The translations under genes were made by a program, and so were the position numbers. This document shows positions 32,756-44,911 of a stretch of 64,000 nt of DNA, piece after piece (positions within the stretch are counted from its first letter, which is position 1; the number at the start of each line of letters is the position of its first letter). The stretch is from the NCBI RefSeq assembly GCF_018613195.1, contig NZ_JAGGQQ010000005.1:215593-279592 (forward strand), given 5' to 3'. The DNA is from Bacillus sp. ISL-45. Its GTDB lineage: Bacteria > Bacillota > Bacilli > Bacillales > Cytobacillaceae. A model generated the notes under the pieces. The model did not search any database, was not told the DNA's origin, and saw only the letters and a list, made by a program, of their open reading frames with translations.

Positions 32756-33088
32756 ATGAAAATGTTCATGCTTAAAAGCTTCATGCTTGCTTCTTTAATG
32801 TTCATATCCGTATTGTTCGGCATGCAGCAGGCAAATGAAGGCATCCATAAAATGAAAGGCTATGAAGACCCTGAATTCAAAAGTGCGTTCAGCATAAACG
32901 AAAACGAAAACGGGAGCTTTGAAACCGCCATTTTAGGAAATGACATTTCCAGCCATGACCTCGAACAAAAACGAAAAAAACTAGAAGAAATGAAAGCATT
33001 CAACCTCTTCTCATCACTAGGCAAACAACTCGCAGATGGAGTATCCGCCATCGTCGAGAAAACAGTTGAATTGATTGCAGGGAAGTGA
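32756..33088 (+). CDS. yqxA: YqxA family protein (DUF3679)
   Basis: A 110-residue protein with an N-terminal membrane helix or signal anchor (MFMLKSFMLASLMFISVLFG) and a charged C-terminal part. Its position after spoIIP matches B. subtilis yqxA. ATG 32756 follows AGGTGATCGAG. Function is unknown; co-transcription with spoIIP across 20 bp suggests a sporulation link. Confidence 0.8.
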   Translation: MKMFMLKSFMLASLMFISVLFGMQQANEGIHKMKGYEDPEFKSAFSINENENGSFETAILGNDISSHDLEQKRKKLEEMKAFNLFSSLGKQLADGVSAIVEKTVELIAGK

Positions 33089-33094
33089 GTAGAG

Positions 33095-33121
33095 CAGCGG
33101 GCCTTGGCCCGCTGTTTTTTG
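33095..33121 (+). terminator. spoIIP-yqxA terminator
   Basis: CAGCGGGCC pairs perfectly with GGCCCGCTG across TT, then TTTTTT. The second tandem array begins about 20 bp after the T-run. Confidence 0.9.
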
Positions 33122-33141
33122 TTTTGAGGTTATTGGATAAC

Positions 33142-33522
33142 CCAATTAAGATGAGCGATAGTAGAAAAATCCAGATTAAGGGAATTATCAACACAAATAA
33201 GGCGTGTTGGTAGTTAGGGAATCCAAATTAAGGAATTCCCAACATCAATAAGGCGTATTGGTAACAGAAAAATCCAGATTAAGGGAATTATCATCATCAA
33301 TAAGGCGTATTGGTAACGGAAAAATCCAGATTAAGGGAATTATCAGCACCAATATGGCTTATTGGTAGTTAGGGGATCCAAATTAAGGAAATTACCAACA
33401 CCAATAAGGCATATTCGTAGTGAGAAAATCCAAATTAAGGAAATTCTCAACACCAATAAGGCTTATTTGTAACAGAAAAATCCAGATTAAAGAAAATCTC
33501 AACAACAATATAGTTGATTGGC
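33142..33522. repeat. Tandem array of 7 units, 52-bp period (array 2)
   Basis: ATCC(A/G)(A)ATTAA-type boxes begin at 33169, 33221, 33272, 33324, 33376, 33428 and 33480. All steps are 52 bp except one of 51. A shortened extra unit precedes them at 33142. A typical unit continues with GGGAATTATCA and CACCAATAAGGCGTATTGG, a short palindrome. The sequence is unrelated to arrays 1 and 3. Apart from the terminator and this array, 33089-33618 holds no gene that I can see. Confidence 0.93.
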
Positions 33523-33618
33523 ATCTTTTTTCTCTAATTTATGGTAAAAACGCTCATGAAAGCAGACAAAACAAAAGAAAATCACTAACGACTAAGGCAT
33601 TAGTGATTTAAAAGTTAC

Positions 33619-34524
33619 TTATTCATAATACGACCATTGACCATAGCCTGAAACGCTGTAATTCTCCTTTAAAACCTGCCTTATTACTGGTTTGGGTAAT
33701 ATTTCACCACACCATTCATAGATGATATTCGTAGAAATCTTTTTAGTCGGACTTAAGATTCGATGGTCTTCAATACTTCTTAACAAAGCTTCTTTTGTAT
33801 TCTCATGTCTCCCGCATTTCTTGCACGTTAGTATAACCCCTCGAAACTCCTCCAAAACCGCCCCGCAAGAATGACAAAACACACCTTTTCGCAGCTGTGC
33901 ATATTCATATGGTGGTATTTTAGTGAATGGAGATCTGGTCAAATGAGAGGATAATAATGATTCAGACAGTCTGGAATGTTGATAGTTTAGACTAGACTTC
34001 TGGTTATTCAAATGTTGGATAAAGCGATTTAGGTTGGTCGGGAGGATGATTTGCCTGTTGAGGGGAGCCTGGTACAAAGTGAAATCTGGATTGACAAAAA
34101 TAAGATAGGGTTCGATGGGGATTTTAAATCCGATACTATTGAAAAATTGTCTTAACAGTGATACGTTCCTTTCAAGTTGGAGCAGTGGATTCTTAACTTC
34201 GGTCCCGTTAATTTTCCTGAATGTATCACCGTCAAAATAATACTCTCCTTCAAAATTTTTAACTTCAAATAAATAGGTGAGGCTTTGTGAAATCATCAGT
34301 GAGTCTATTTGGAAATGGGAATGATTCTGTTCAAGCAGCAAATCGTTAAGGATAAGAGATTGAATAAGTATTCGTTTGAGATACCCATCAAACATCACCT
34401 CTCCTTCAAATCCTTTTTTTAGATTGAAATAATATTGTTTCTGCTTCTCTTTTAAATCCATTCTTGGGTTCAGCGCCTTAAGCACTCTTAACTCTTCCGA
34501 TTCAGAGCGATTCTTTATAAACAT
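33619..34524 (-). CDS. NERD-domain protein with C-terminal zinc ribbon
   Basis: A 301-residue protein. The N-terminal half resembles NERD (nuclease-related) domains: FEGEVMFDGYL, IDSLMISQSLTYLFEVKNFEG with the D and E-x-K pattern of restriction-like nucleases. The C-terminal part has two CxxC pairs (CHSCG and CKKCG), likely a zinc ribbon. ATG 34524 follows AAGGATG. It interrupts the usual yqxA-lepA neighbourhood and is on the opposite strand, so it looks like an insertion. Substrate and role are unknown. Confidence 0.8.
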   Translation of the reverse strand: MFIKNRSESEELRVLKALNPRMDLKEKQKQYYFNLKKGFEGEVMFDGYLKRILIQSLILNDLLLEQNHSHFQIDSLMISQSLTYLFEVKNFEGEYYFDGDTFRKINGTEVKNPLLQLERNVSLLRQFFNSIGFKIPIEPYLIFVNPDFTLYQAPLNRQIILPTNLNRFIQHLNNQKSSLNYQHSRLSESLLSSHLTRSPFTKIPPYEYAQLRKGVFCHSCGAVLEEFRGVILTCKKCGRHENTKEALLRSIEDHRILSPTKKISTNIIYEWCGEILPKPVIRQVLKENYSVSGYGQWSYYE

Positions 34525-34643
34525 AATCCACATCCTTTCTACAGTTTATTTTACCTAATAAGTTCCCAATATTCTGTGAACAATCTATGGACGCAGTCCA
34601 GCCGAGTTCAGGCTGCTGTCCGCGAGACTTCCTCTATTATTTA

Positions 34644-34672
34644 TTGAATCTTGATATTCGTGCTGATATAAT
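34644..34672 (+). promoter_or_regulatory. Sigma-A promoter of lepA
   Basis: TTGAAT (34644-34649), an exact 17-bp spacer and a perfect TATAAT (34667-34672), 42 bp before the start codon. Confidence 0.65.
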
Positions 34673-34714
34673 CAACAATAGTGTACATGCGCGAGTAAAG
34701 TAGGAGTGAACGCA

Positions 34715-36550
34715 ATGAACAGAGAAGATAGACTTAATAGACAAAGCAAAATACGAAATTTTTCGATCATCGCCCATATTGACCATGGTAAGTCCACGCT
34801 GGCTGACCGTATCCTTGAAAAGACGAATGCATTGACTGCCCGTGAAATGAAGGATCAGCTTTTGGACTCCATGGATCTCGAGCGTGAGCGCGGAATCACG
34901 ATAAAGCTGAATTCAGTACAATTGAAGTATAAGGCAAAGAATGGAGAGGTTTATACATTCCATTTAATTGATACTCCTGGTCACGTAGACTTCACGTATG
35001 AGGTTTCCCGAAGCCTTGCAGCATGTGAGGGAGCGGTTCTTGTTGTCGATGCTGCCCAGGGAATTGAGGCACAGACATTGGCGAACGTTTACCTTGCAAT
35101 CGACAATGATCTTGAAATCGTGCCGGTCATCAATAAAATTGATTTGCCGAGTGCGGATCCTGAGCGTGTAAGAAATGAGATTGAAGAAGTGATAGGTCTG
35201 GATGCTTCTGAAGCTGTTCTTGCGTCTGCAAAAGCAGGAATCGGAATTGAGGAAATCCTAGAACAAATCGTTGAAAAGGTTCCGGCGCCACAAGGGAACC
35301 CGGACGCACCTTTGAAGGCTTTGATTTTTGACTCATTATACGACGCATACCGCGGCGTAGTTGCTTATATCCGAGTCGTCGATGGAACGGTAAAAGTTGG
35401 CGACAAAGTCAGGATGATGGCGACAGGCAAAGAGTTTGAAGTAACAGAGGTTGGAGTGTTTACTCCGAAAGCCACTCCTGCGGAAGAACTGACTGTCGGA
35501 GATGTTGGATTTTTAACAGCAGCAATTAAAAATGTAGGCGACACACGTGTTGGTGATACGATTACGAACGCGAAGAATGGAGCTGCTGAGCCGCTTCCAG
35601 GTTACCGCCGCTTAAACCCAATGGTATATTGCGGTCTGTACCCGATTGACTCAGCGAAATTCAATGATCTAAGGGAAGCTCTTGAAAAGCTGGAGCTTAA
35701 CGATTCAGCGCTACAGTTCGAACCGGAAACTTCACAGGCGTTAGGCTTCGGTTTCCGTTGCGGATTCCTCGGACTTCTTCACATGGAAATCATCCAGGAG
35801 CGTATCGAACGTGAATTCAAGATTGATTTGATTACGACTGCGCCAAGTGTTATCTATGATGTCATCATGACTGATGGTACTGAACTGAAGGTAGACAACC
35901 CGTCCAATATGCCTGACCCTCAGAAGATTGACCGTGTTGAAGAGCCTTATGTAAAAGCTACAATGATGGCACCGAATGATTATGTTGGCGCGATCATGGA
36001 GCTTTGCCAGGAAAAGCGCGGTATCTTTATCGATATGCAATATATGGATGAAACGCGTGTAAGCATCGTGTATGAAATCCCGTTGTCTGAAATTGTTTAT
36101 GATTTCTTCGATCAGCTAAAATCAAGCACGAAAGGCTATGCTTCTTTCGATTATGAACTGATCGGGTACAAGCCTTCCAAGCTTGTAAAGATGGATATCC
36201 TGCTTAACGCTGAAAAAGTAGACGCATTGAGCTTCATCGTTCACAGGGACTTTGCATATGAACGCGGAAAGGTGATCGTGGATAAGCTGAGAGACCTAAT
36301 TCCACGACAGCAATTCGAAGTGCCTATCCAGGCGGCGATCGGACAGAAAATCGTTGCTCGTTCCACGATAAAGGCAATGCGTAAAAACGTATTGGCAAAA
36401 TGTTACGGTGGGGATATCTCACGTAAGCGTAAGCTCCTTGAGAAGCAAAAAGAAGGTAAAAAACGCATGAAGCAAGTCGGTTCTGTAGAAGTACCGCAGG
36501 AAGCCTTCATGGCAGTCCTGAAAATGGACGACAGCAATACAAAGAAGTAA
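34715..36550 (+). CDS. lepA: Elongation factor 4 (LepA)
   Basis: A 611-residue translational GTPase that back-translocates or remodels ribosomes under stress. The G1 motif is [10 protein letters not shown]3 is DTPGHVD and G4 NKIDLP. The LepA-specific C-terminal domain ends with [23 protein letters not shown] 34715 follows TAGGAGTG. It is followed by hemW and the heat-shock cluster as in B. subtilis. Confidence 0.97.
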   Translation: MNREDRLNRQSKIRNFSIIAHIDHGKSTLADRILEKTNALTAREMKDQLLDSMDLERERGITIKLNSVQLKYKAKNGEVYTFHLIDTPGHVDFTYEVSRSLAACEGAVLVVDAAQGIEAQTLANVYLAIDNDLEIVPVINKIDLPSADPERVRNEIEEVIGLDASEAVLASAKAGIGIEEILEQIVEKVPAPQGNPDAPLKALIFDSLYDAYRGVVAYIRVVDGTVKVGDKVRMMATGKEFEVTEVGVFTPKATPAEELTVGDVGFLTAAIKNVGDTRVGDTITNAKNGAAEPLPGYRRLNPMVYCGLYPIDSAKFNDLREALEKLELNDSALQFEPETSQALGFGFRCGFLGLLHMEIIQERIEREFKIDLITTAPSVIYDVIMTDGTELKVDNPSNMPDPQKIDRVEEPYVKATMMAPNDYVGAIMELCQEKRGIFIDMQYMDETRVSIVYEIPLSEIVYDFFDQLKSSTKGYASFDYELIGYKPSKLVKMDILLNAEKVDALSFIVHRDFAYERGKVIVDKLRDLIPRQQFEVPIQAAIGQKIVARSTIKAMRKNVLAKCYGGDISRKRKLLEKQKEGKKRMKQVGSVEVPQEAFMAVLKMDDSNTKK

Positions 36551-36560
36551 AATAGCGGGG

Positions 36561-36607
36561 GAGGCTGGATGTGCTTGTTAAAGCAAGCGATTCTGGCCTC
36601 TTTTTTT
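36561..36607 (+). terminator. lepA terminator
   Basis: GAGGC and GCCTC close an outer stem, with an inner GCTTG/CAAGC hairpin, followed by seven T residues. Confidence 0.7.
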
Positions 36608-36675
36608 CAATAAATCTCTTGAAAAGTAATTGATGCTAAATCTGGCTTTTAAGCCACCTGGGAAGTGAACAAATA

Positions 36676-37809
36676 ATGAAAGCAGCATACATCCATATCC
36701 CTTTCTGCCACCACATTTGCCATTACTGTGATTTTAACAAGGTATTCATGAAAGGGCAGCCGGTTGATGATTACCTGGAGTCCCTGGAGAATGAAATGAG
36801 CCTTTCAGCAAACAAACAAATTATGGAAACGGTGTTTGTCGGGGGCGGCACACCTACTGCCTTGAATGAAAAACAACTGGAGAGACTTGTTTCAAGTATA
36901 AACAGGCAGCTTCATATAGACAGCAACACTGAATATACCTTTGAAGCAAATCCAGGCGATCTCTCAAGAGAGAAACTCGCCATTCTGAAAGATGCTGGTG
37001 TGAACCGTCTGAGTTTTGGAGTACAGACTTTTAATGATGAACTTTTAAAAAAAATCGGCCGAAGCCATCGGGCGAAGGATGTGTTTGAATCGATTGAAAA
37101 TGCGAAAGCAGCTGCCTTTGATAATATCAGCATCGACTTGATATACAGCCTTCCCGGCCAGACAAAGCAGGATTTCGTACAATCAATCCAAACAGCCCTC
37201 GGATTGGGACTGGTCCATTATTCAGGCTATTCATTGATCATTGAGCCTAAAACGGTATTCTATAACTTATTGCAAAAAGGAAAGTTGCTGCTTCCAGGCG
37301 AGGATACGGAAGCGGAAATGTACGAAACACTCATGGAGCAAATGGAAAGCGGCGGCCTTAGACAATATGAGATCAGCAATTTTGCTGTCCCTGGATTTGA
37401 AAGCCGACACAACCTTACCTATTGGAACAACGAGGAGTATTTTGGATTCGGTGCCGGAGCCCATGGTTATGTCAATGGAATCAGGCAGTCAAATTATGGG
37501 CCCTTGAAAAAATATATGGAGCCCTTATCCAAAGGTGAACTTCCGATTATGGATGCCCACAAGGTTACCGTCGAGGAAAAAATGGAAGAAGAGATGTTCC
37601 TCGGACTAAGGAAAACGGAAGGTGTCTCAATTCGACACTTCGAAGAAAAATTCGGCCGGAATCCGCTGCATTTATTTTCAGATCAAATCAAGGATTGGTC
37701 TGGAAAAGGTCTGCTCAAAACGGATGGAGAAAAAATCTTCCTCACGAGACAGGGGCGCCTTCTCGGTAATGAAGTTTTTCAATCCTTCATCGGGGTATCA
37801 AATCATTGA
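36676..37809 (+). CDS. hemW: Radical SAM haem chaperone HemW
   Basis: A 377-residue radical SAM protein of the HemN-like family. The cluster motif is C11-x3-C15-x2-C18 in FCHHICHYCDF, followed by VGGGTPTAL. It lacks the extra features of true coproporphyrinogen dehydrogenases, so haem delivery is the better assignment. The stop codon overlaps the -35 box of the hrcA promoter. The gene lies between lepA and hrcA as in B. subtilis. Confidence 0.92.
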   Translation: MKAAYIHIPFCHHICHYCDFNKVFMKGQPVDDYLESLENEMSLSANKQIMETVFVGGGTPTALNEKQLERLVSSINRQLHIDSNTEYTFEANPGDLSREKLAILKDAGVNRLSFGVQTFNDELLKKIGRSHRAKDVFESIENAKAAAFDNISIDLIYSLPGQTKQDFVQSIQTALGLGLVHYSGYSLIIEPKTVFYNLLQKGKLLLPGEDTEAEMYETLMEQMESGGLRQYEISNFAVPGFESRHNLTYWNNEEYFGFGAGAHGYVNGIRQSNYGPLKKYMEPLSKGELPIMDAHKVTVEEKMEEEMFLGLRKTEGVSIRHFEEKFGRNPLHLFSDQIKDWSGKGLLKTDGEKIFLTRQGRLLGNEVFQSFIGVSNH

Positions 37810-37834
37810 CATCCTCAGCGTTTATTGATAAATT
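37806..37834 (+). promoter_or_regulatory. Sigma-A promoter of the hrcA operon
   Basis: TTGACA (37806-37811) overlaps the hemW stop. A 17-bp spacer and TAAATT (37829-37834) follow, just before the CIRCE operator. Confidence 0.75.
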
Positions 37835-37844
37835 ATTTTTAGAA

Positions 37845-37871
37845 TTAGCACTCGTTCTTATAGAGTGCTAA
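37845..37871 (+). promoter_or_regulatory. CIRCE operator
   Basis: TTAGCACTC, a 9-bp spacer and GAGTGCTAA: a perfect match to the CIRCE consensus bound by HrcA. It lies between the promoter and the hrcA start, so HrcA represses its own operon. Confidence 0.98.
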
Positions 37872-37882
37872 CAGAGGTGATG

Positions 37883-38917
37883 ATGTTGTTAACAGATCGT
37901 CAGGTGCTCATTTTGCAGGTGATTGTTGATGACTTTATTCGTTCAGCTCAACCGATAGGTTCAAGGAGCTTGTCGAAAAAGGAAGAAATTAATTTCAGTT
38001 CGGCGACGATCCGGAATGAAATGGCGGATTTGGAGGATATGGGATTCATTGAAAAAACCCATACATCCTCTGGAAGGATTCCATCCGAGAAGGGATATCG
38101 CTTTTATGTAGATAACCTTCTGCTGCCGCAAAAAGTGAATCATTCAGATATGGCGGCTATAAAATCGATTTTTGCTGAGCGGATCTACGAATTAGAAAAA
38201 ATCGTCCAGAAATCAGCGAGAATTTTATCGGAAATGACGAATTATACGTCGATTGTTTTAGGACCGGCTGTAAAGGATAACAGGCTGAAAAAGTTGCAGA
38301 TCGTTCCCTTGAATAAGGATACGGCTATCGCCATCATCATAACTGATACAGGGCATGTAGAAAACAGGATTTTCCATTTCCCAACCAGCATTGATCCATC
38401 AGATGTTGAAAAAATGGTGAATATCCTGAATGAACGATTGGCAGGCGTTCCGCTTACCAATCTGAATTCCAAGATCTACAAGGAGATTGCCATGCTGCTG
38501 CGCCAGCATATCAGCAGCTATGACACACTCCTGAATACCATCATGGATACTTTGAACATGCCGGCCAGTGAGAAGGTGTTCTTTGGCGGCAAGACGAATA
38601 TCCTCAGTCAGCCAGAGTTCAATGATGTCGAGAAAATCCGTAACCTGATGAATATGATTGAACATGAAGATGGTTTATATCATCTGATCAGGCAAAACCC
38701 GGCTGGAATCAATGTCAAGATTGGAACAGAAAATGATAACTCTGCAATGGAAAATTGCAGCCTGATTACTGCGACTTATTCCATGGGTGAAGAAAAGCTA
38801 GGGTCCATCGCGGTTTTGGGACCGACACGAATGGAGTATTCGAGAGTCATCAGCTTGCTCCAATTGATCAGTACCGATTTGTCCAAGGTGCTGACACAGC
38901 TGTATCAAAATAAATAA
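37883..38917 (+). CDS. hrcA: Heat-inducible transcription repressor HrcA
   Basis: A 344-residue repressor of class I heat-shock genes. The N-terminal winged helix contains [31 protein letters not shown]. The GAF-like and dimerisation parts follow ([22 protein letters not shown]). ATG 37883 follows AGAGGTGATG; the neighbouring TTG 37886 would give the MLTDRQ start seen in related proteins. A perfect CIRCE lies upstream. Confidence 0.96.
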   Translation: MLLTDRQVLILQVIVDDFIRSAQPIGSRSLSKKEEINFSSATIRNEMADLEDMGFIEKTHTSSGRIPSEKGYRFYVDNLLLPQKVNHSDMAAIKSIFAERIYELEKIVQKSARILSEMTNYTSIVLGPAVKDNRLKKLQIVPLNKDTAIAIIITDTGHVENRIFHFPTSIDPSDVEKMVNILNERLAGVPLTNLNSKIYKEIAMLLRQHISSYDTLLNTIMDTLNMPASEKVFFGGKTNILSQPEFNDVEKIRNLMNMIEHEDGLYHLIRQNPAGINVKIGTENDNSAMENCSLITATYSMGEEKLGSIAVLGPTRMEYSRVISLLQLISTDLSKVLTQLYQNK

Positions 38918-39076
38918 GCATGGAAATATTGATTAAGGGTGGAGCAGCCTGTTCCATCCTGAATCGTCATGTGTTTTCTACTGAAGCATGTTTGCTTCGT
39001 TGAAATATAAACCAATCCAGACCACCTGGAACAGCGGCACTACACGGCCGCGATACTTTGAGGGAGGTGAGTTAAC

Positions 39077-39664
39077 GTGACAGAAGAGAGAAATACTGAG
39101 CAAGAATTGAACAGCCAGACGGATGAAGAAACGGTTGAGGAAGTTTTTGCTGAAAATGAAGCTTCTGAAAAAACTGAAGAGATGCCATCTCAAGAGGAAG
39201 AGCAAGATCCGATGGAGAAGAAAGTGGCTGAACTGCAAGGGAAGCTTGATGAAGCCGACAACCGTTACTTGCGCCTTCAGGCTGATTTTGACAACTTCCG
39301 CCGTCGTTCAAGGATTGAACTTGAAGCGAGCGCTAAATATAGAGCCCAAAGCATTATTACGGATCTTCTGCCCGCTATCGACAATTTCGAGCGTGCTTTG
39401 AAGATGGAAGTGGATAATGAACAGTCGAAATCCCTTAAGCAGGGAGTGGAAATGGTGTACCGCAGCTTGCTTGATGCGCTTAAAAATGAAGGCGTTGAGG
39501 TAATTGAAGCTGTCGGCAAGGAATTTGATCCGCATCTTCACCAGGCTGTTATGCAGGCTGAAGATGAAAATTTCGGTCCTAACATTGTTGTTGAAGAGTT
39601 TCAAAAAGGCTATATGCTCAAGGACCGCATTATTCGTCCGGCAATGGTAAAAGTGAACCAATAA
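39077..39664 (+). CDS. grpE: Nucleotide exchange factor GrpE
   Basis: A 195-residue DnaK co-chaperone. An acidic, low-complexity N-terminus (about residues 1-50) leads into a long coiled coil ([17 protein letters not shown]) and the C-terminal beta domain ending [15 protein letters not shown] start after GGGAGGTGAG. It is separated from dnaK by 219 bp, far more than usual, because a repeat element lies between. Confidence 0.95.
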   Translation: MTEERNTEQELNSQTDEETVEEVFAENEASEKTEEMPSQEEEQDPMEKKVAELQGKLDEADNRYLRLQADFDNFRRRSRIELEASAKYRAQSIITDLLPAIDNFERALKMEVDNEQSKSLKQGVEMVYRSLLDALKNEGVEVIEAVGKEFDPHLHQAVMQAEDENFGPNIVVEEFQKGYMLKDRIIRPAMVKVNQ

Positions 39665-39675
39665 CAGTGGTTATT

Positions 39676-39857
39676 AAAGGCTGTTTTTACAGTGATTGTC
39701 GCTTTTCGTACCATTTCTAGCATCCGTATTAATAAAGGTATCAGGGCTCTTTTCGAGGAGATTTCTGAAGAAAGATTATATTAATACTCGTAAAAACCCA
39801 GGTGCCGGTTTTTACGGTTTGCTTGAAAAAGCAACAAAGTTTACGAAAAGAGCCTAC
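39676..39857. repeat. Miniature inverted-repeat-like element, copy B, between grpE and dnaK
   Basis: It begins AAAGGCTGTTTTT 12 bp after the grpE stop and ends GTTTACGAAAAGAGCC just before the dnaK Shine-Dalgarno. It shares TGATTGT(T/C)GC, GGGCTCTT and AGCAACA(T/A)AGTTTACG with copy A at 12254-12397. No open reading frame of its own is convincing. Confidence 0.65.
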
Positions 39858-39877
39858 ATAAAAGAACCAGGAGGTAA

Positions 39878-41716
<1,839 letters not shown>

Positions 41717-41738
41717 TAAACTGTCATAGCAACCAAAA

Positions 41739-41774
41739 AGTCAAAGTCAGGTCATACTTGGCTTTGGCTTTTTT
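41739..41774 (+). terminator. Terminator-like hairpin after dnaK
   Basis: AGTCAAAGTC pairs with GGCTTTGGCT (two G-T pairs), followed by a T-run. Partial termination here would reduce dnaJ relative to dnaK. Confidence 0.65.
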
Positions 41775-41917
41775 AATGCCAACTGACTAATTAATCATAG
41801 CCATTGGATAAAAAAAGAGATTCAAAATAACGCATATCCAGATATTTTAAATATTGCGTATGAATGTACGGGAATGTTAGAATTATCTTTATGTGAAAAG
41901 ATTCGGGAGTGGTAATC

Positions 41918-43045
41918 ATGAGTAAACGGGATTACTATGAAGTCCTCGGAGTCAGTAATTCGGCTTCGAAGGATGAAATAAAGAAGGCTTACCGTAAGCT
42001 TTCTAAAAAATTCCATCCGGACATTAACAAAGAGCCGGGAGCAGACGAAAAGTTCAAAGAAGTTAAGGAAGCTTATGAAGTATTGAGCGACGATCAAAAG
42101 CGTGCTCATTATGACCAGTTCGGCCATGTGGACCCTAACCAGGGATTTGGAGGCGGCGGCGATTTCGGCGGCGGCTTTGGCGGTTTCGAAGATATTTTCA
42201 ATTCCTTCTTCGGCGGCGGAGGCGGCAGGCGCCGTGATCCGAACGCGCCAAGACAGGGTGCTGACCTTCAGTACACAATGACCTTGAAGTTCGAGGAAGC
42301 TGTATTTGGCAAGGAAACAGATATCGAGATCCCTCGTGAAGAAGAGTGCGATACTTGTGACGGAACTGGTGCCAAACCTGGTACTAAAGTCGATACATGT
42401 AAACACTGTCATGGCAGCGGACAAATCAGTGTAGAACAAAACACGCCTTTTGGACGTATTGTTAACCGCCGAGTGTGTCATTACTGTAATGGAACAGGTA
42501 AGGAAATCAAAGAAAAATGTTCAACTTGCTCTGGCACTGGGAAGGTTACCAGAAGGAACAAGATTCATGTTAAAATTCCTGCCGGTGTCGATGATGGCCA
42601 GCAGCTGAGGGTGGCAGGAAAAGGAGAAGCCGGTATCAATGGCGGTCCTCCAGGCGACCTTTACATTGTCTTCCACATCAGGTCGCATGAATTCTTTGAG
42701 CGTGACGGCGATGATATTTATTGCGAAATGCCGATTACATTTGTCCAGGCATCACTGGGTGATGAAGTTGAAGTCCCTACATTGCATGGCAAAGTTAAAT
42801 TGAAAGTGCCTGCTGGAACACAAACGGGCACAAAGTTCCGCTTGAAGGGCAAAGGTGTCCCAAATGTCCGCGGATATGGTACTGGAGACCAGCATGTCCT
42901 GGTTCGAATCGTTACTCCAACCAAACTGTCTGAAAAGCAGAAACAGCTTCTCCGTGAGTTTGCCGAAGTAAGCGGTCAGTCTCCGCTTGGAGAGCAGGAG
43001 GAAAGCTTTTTTTCCAAAGTAAAACGTGCCTTTAAAGGTGATTAA
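41918..43045 (+). CDS. dnaJ: Chaperone DnaJ (Hsp40)
   Basis: A 375-residue DnaK co-chaperone. The J-domain has KKFHPDINK with the HPD motif. A glycine-rich linker (about residues 73-110) precedes the zinc domain with four CxxCxGxG repeats ([32 protein letters not shown]) and the C-terminal peptide-binding domains. ATG 41918 follows GGGAGTGG. Confidence 0.98.
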   Translation: MSKRDYYEVLGVSNSASKDEIKKAYRKLSKKFHPDINKEPGADEKFKEVKEAYEVLSDDQKRAHYDQFGHVDPNQGFGGGGDFGGGFGGFEDIFNSFFGGGGGRRRDPNAPRQGADLQYTMTLKFEEAVFGKETDIEIPREEECDTCDGTGAKPGTKVDTCKHCHGSGQISVEQNTPFGRIVNRRVCHYCNGTGKEIKEKCSTCSGTGKVTRRNKIHVKIPAGVDDGQQLRVAGKGEAGINGGPPGDLYIVFHIRSHEFFERDGDDIYCEMPITFVQASLGDEVEVPTLHGKVKLKVPAGTQTGTKFRLKGKGVPNVRGYGTGDQHVLVRIVTPTKLSEKQKQLLREFAEVSGQSPLGEQEESFFSKVKRAFKGD

Positions 43046-43064
43046 TCGAATGGAGTTGGTATAA

Positions 43065-44003
43065 ATGAAATGGTCTGAAATCAGCATTTTAACTACAAAT
43101 GAAGCGGTTGAGCCGATTTCCAATATCCTGCACGAAGCAGGCGCGAGCGGAGTTGTTATCGAAGATCCGCTGGAGCTTGAAAAGGAGAGAGAGGACCAGT
43201 TCGGAGAAATATACCAGCTTAATCCAGACGATTATCCGGAAGAAGGAGTTATTGTCAAAGCATATCTGCCGGTAAATAGTTTTCTTGGAGAAACAGTCGA
43301 TGAGATAAAAGAAGCAATCAATAGCCTGATTATCTACAATATCGATATTGGGCTGAATAAAGTTTCAATCAGTGAAGTGAATGAGGAAGAGTGGGCAACT
43401 GCCTGGAAGAAATACTACAATCCTGTGAAAATTTCCGAGAAATTCACGATCGTTCCAACATGGGAGGATTACACGCCAGTCAACACCGATGAATTGATCA
43501 TCGAGCTTGACCCGGGCATGGCATTCGGCACAGGAACGCACCCGACGACTGTTATGTGTATCCAGGCGCTGGAAAGAACTGTCCAGCCTGGTGACCGAGT
43601 CGTGGATGTTGGAACTGGTTCAGGTGTTCTCAGTATTGCAGCAGCTAAGCTGGGGGCGGGGAAAGTGGAAGCGATGGACCTGGACGATGTAGCAGTGCAG
43701 GTTGCAAAACTCAACCTCAAGCTGAACAAGGTCCACGATGTCGCAACCATTTCACAAAACAATCTTCTTGACGGTGTTGAAGAAGGAGCGGATATTGTAG
43801 TAGCGAATATCCTGGCAGAAGTAATTCTGCGCTTTGCTGATGATGCGGGCAAGGTCGTGAAAAATGGCGGATATTTCATTACTTCTGGTATCATCCAGCA
43901 GAAGAAAGAAGTCGTCAAGGATGCAATGATCAACTCAGGGTTTGAAATAGAGGAGATTATTTCTATGGAAGACTGGGTTGCGATCATCAGTAAAAAGAAA
44001 TAA
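43065..44003 (+). CDS. prmA: Ribosomal protein L11 methyltransferase
   Basis: A 312-residue SAM-dependent enzyme that methylates L11. An N-terminal recognition domain precedes the catalytic domain with [15 protein letters not shown] and [22 protein letters not shown] supplies the NPPF-like motif. It follows dnaJ by 19 bp, as yqeT does in B. subtilis. Confidence 0.96.
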   Translation: MKWSEISILTTNEAVEPISNILHEAGASGVVIEDPLELEKEREDQFGEIYQLNPDDYPEEGVIVKAYLPVNSFLGETVDEIKEAINSLIIYNIDIGLNKVSISEVNEEEWATAWKKYYNPVKISEKFTIVPTWEDYTPVNTDELIIELDPGMAFGTGTHPTTVMCIQALERTVQPGDRVVDVGTGSGVLSIAAAKLGAGKVEAMDLDDVAVQVAKLNLKLNKVHDVATISQNNLLDGVEEGADIVVANILAEVILRFADDAGKVVKNGGYFITSGIIQQKKEVVKDAMINSGFEIEEIISMEDWVAIISKKK

Positions 44004-44010
44004 TGTGGAG

Positions 44011-44038
44011 AAAAGGGGAAAAGCTTAACCCCTTTTTT
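44011..44038 (+). terminator. prmA terminator
   Basis: AAAAGGGG pairs with CCCCTTTT, with an inner AAGCTT, followed by further T residues. rsmE would then need read-through or its own promoter. Confidence 0.8.
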
Positions 44039-44076
44039 CTGTCTTTTTTAAATCATATGTCTTAAATCTGAGAAAT

Positions 44077-44139
44077 GTCTAGCTCCAGCGCCTAGTTCCC
44101 CGAAGCTTTTCGAGGCTGATCCAGGCGCTTGCGCTTTTC
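44077..44139. repeat. Short dispersed repeat (GCGCCTAG family) before rsmE
   Basis: GTCTAGCTCCAGCGCCTAG and the tail GGCGCTTGCGCTTTTC match the ends of the modular repeats at 8401 and 13927. Here the internal modules are missing. The GCGCTTTTC end stops a few bases before the rsmE Shine-Dalgarno. Confidence 0.7.
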
Positions 44140-44156
44140 AGAAAGCAGGTGTTGTG

Positions 44157-44906
44157 ATGCAGCGATATTTTATTGATGAACAAGGTAATATGGACCAGTT
44201 CCATGTTAGCGGCGATGATTATCATCACATTGTACGTGTCATGAGGATGAAGGCTGGTGACGAAATCATCTGTGTCATGCCCATGGGAAAAAGTGCGGTT
44301 TGCCAGATTGCAGAAATTACCGATGAAATCGTTGTGGCAAACGTTGTAAAATGGGAGGAAGGGACTACTGAGCTCCCGGTCCATGTCGTGATTGCGAGCG
44401 GTCTGCCCAAAGGGGATAAGCTCGAATTAATTATTCAGAAGGGTACTGAACTGGGTGCCTTTGAATTTGTCCCTTTTACCGCATCCCGCTCTATTGTTAA
44501 ATGGGACGGCAAGAAAGCTGCCAAAAAGGTTGATCGCTGGCAGAAGATTGCCAAGGAAGCTGCTGAGCAGTCGCATCGCAGTTATGTTCCAGAAGTGAAA
44601 GAACCGGTCAGTCTTAAAGAACTGATCAAAGCAAGCGGTAAGTATACTTATAAACTGGTTGCTTATGAGGAAGAAGCGAGGGAAGGCGAAGCTTCGGTCC
44701 TTTCTTCAACTCTTGCGAAATTACAGGAAGGTGATAGCCTTCTGATTGTATTTGGGCCGGAGGGAGGACTTACCTCGGATGAAGTTGACCTTTTAAATAG
44801 AAATGGATTTTTAGCTTGTGGTCTCGGGCCGCGCATTTTGCGTACAGAAACAGCACCGCTATATACATTGTCTGCTGTTTCCTATCATTTTGAATTATTG
44901 GGGTGA
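44157..44906 (+). CDS. rsmE: 16S rRNA m3U1498 methyltransferase RsmE
   Basis: A 249-residue SPOUT-class methyltransferase. The N-terminal PUA-like part begins MQRYFIDEQ, and the knot region shows VFGPEGGLTSDEV and GLGPRILRTETAPLY. ATG 44157 is preferred to the overlapping GTG 44154, with GCAGGTG upstream. Its stop overlaps the Shine-Dalgarno region of mtaB. Confidence 0.95.
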   Translation: MQRYFIDEQGNMDQFHVSGDDYHHIVRVMRMKAGDEIICVMPMGKSAVCQIAEITDEIVVANVVKWEEGTTELPVHVVIASGLPKGDKLELIIQKGTELGAFEFVPFTASRSIVKWDGKKAAKKVDRWQKIAKEAAEQSHRSYVPEVKEPVSLKELIKASGKYTYKLVAYEEEAREGEASVLSSTLAKLQEGDSLLIVFGPEGGLTSDEVDLLNRNGFLACGLGPRILRTETAPLYTLSAVSYHFELLG

Positions 44907-44911
44907 AGATA

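Noticed and set aside
38918-39076. Structured leader before grpE
   Set aside because: CTGTTCCA and TGGAACAG are complementary but about 85 bp apart with nothing else supporting a fold.
41822-42481. 219-codon minus-strand ORF overlapping dnaJ
   Set aside because: It has no recognisable domain and lies mainly antisense to the dnaJ zinc region.
43469-43987. 172-codon minus-strand ORF inside prmA
   Set aside because: Antisense to conserved methyltransferase motifs, with no ribosome binding site.
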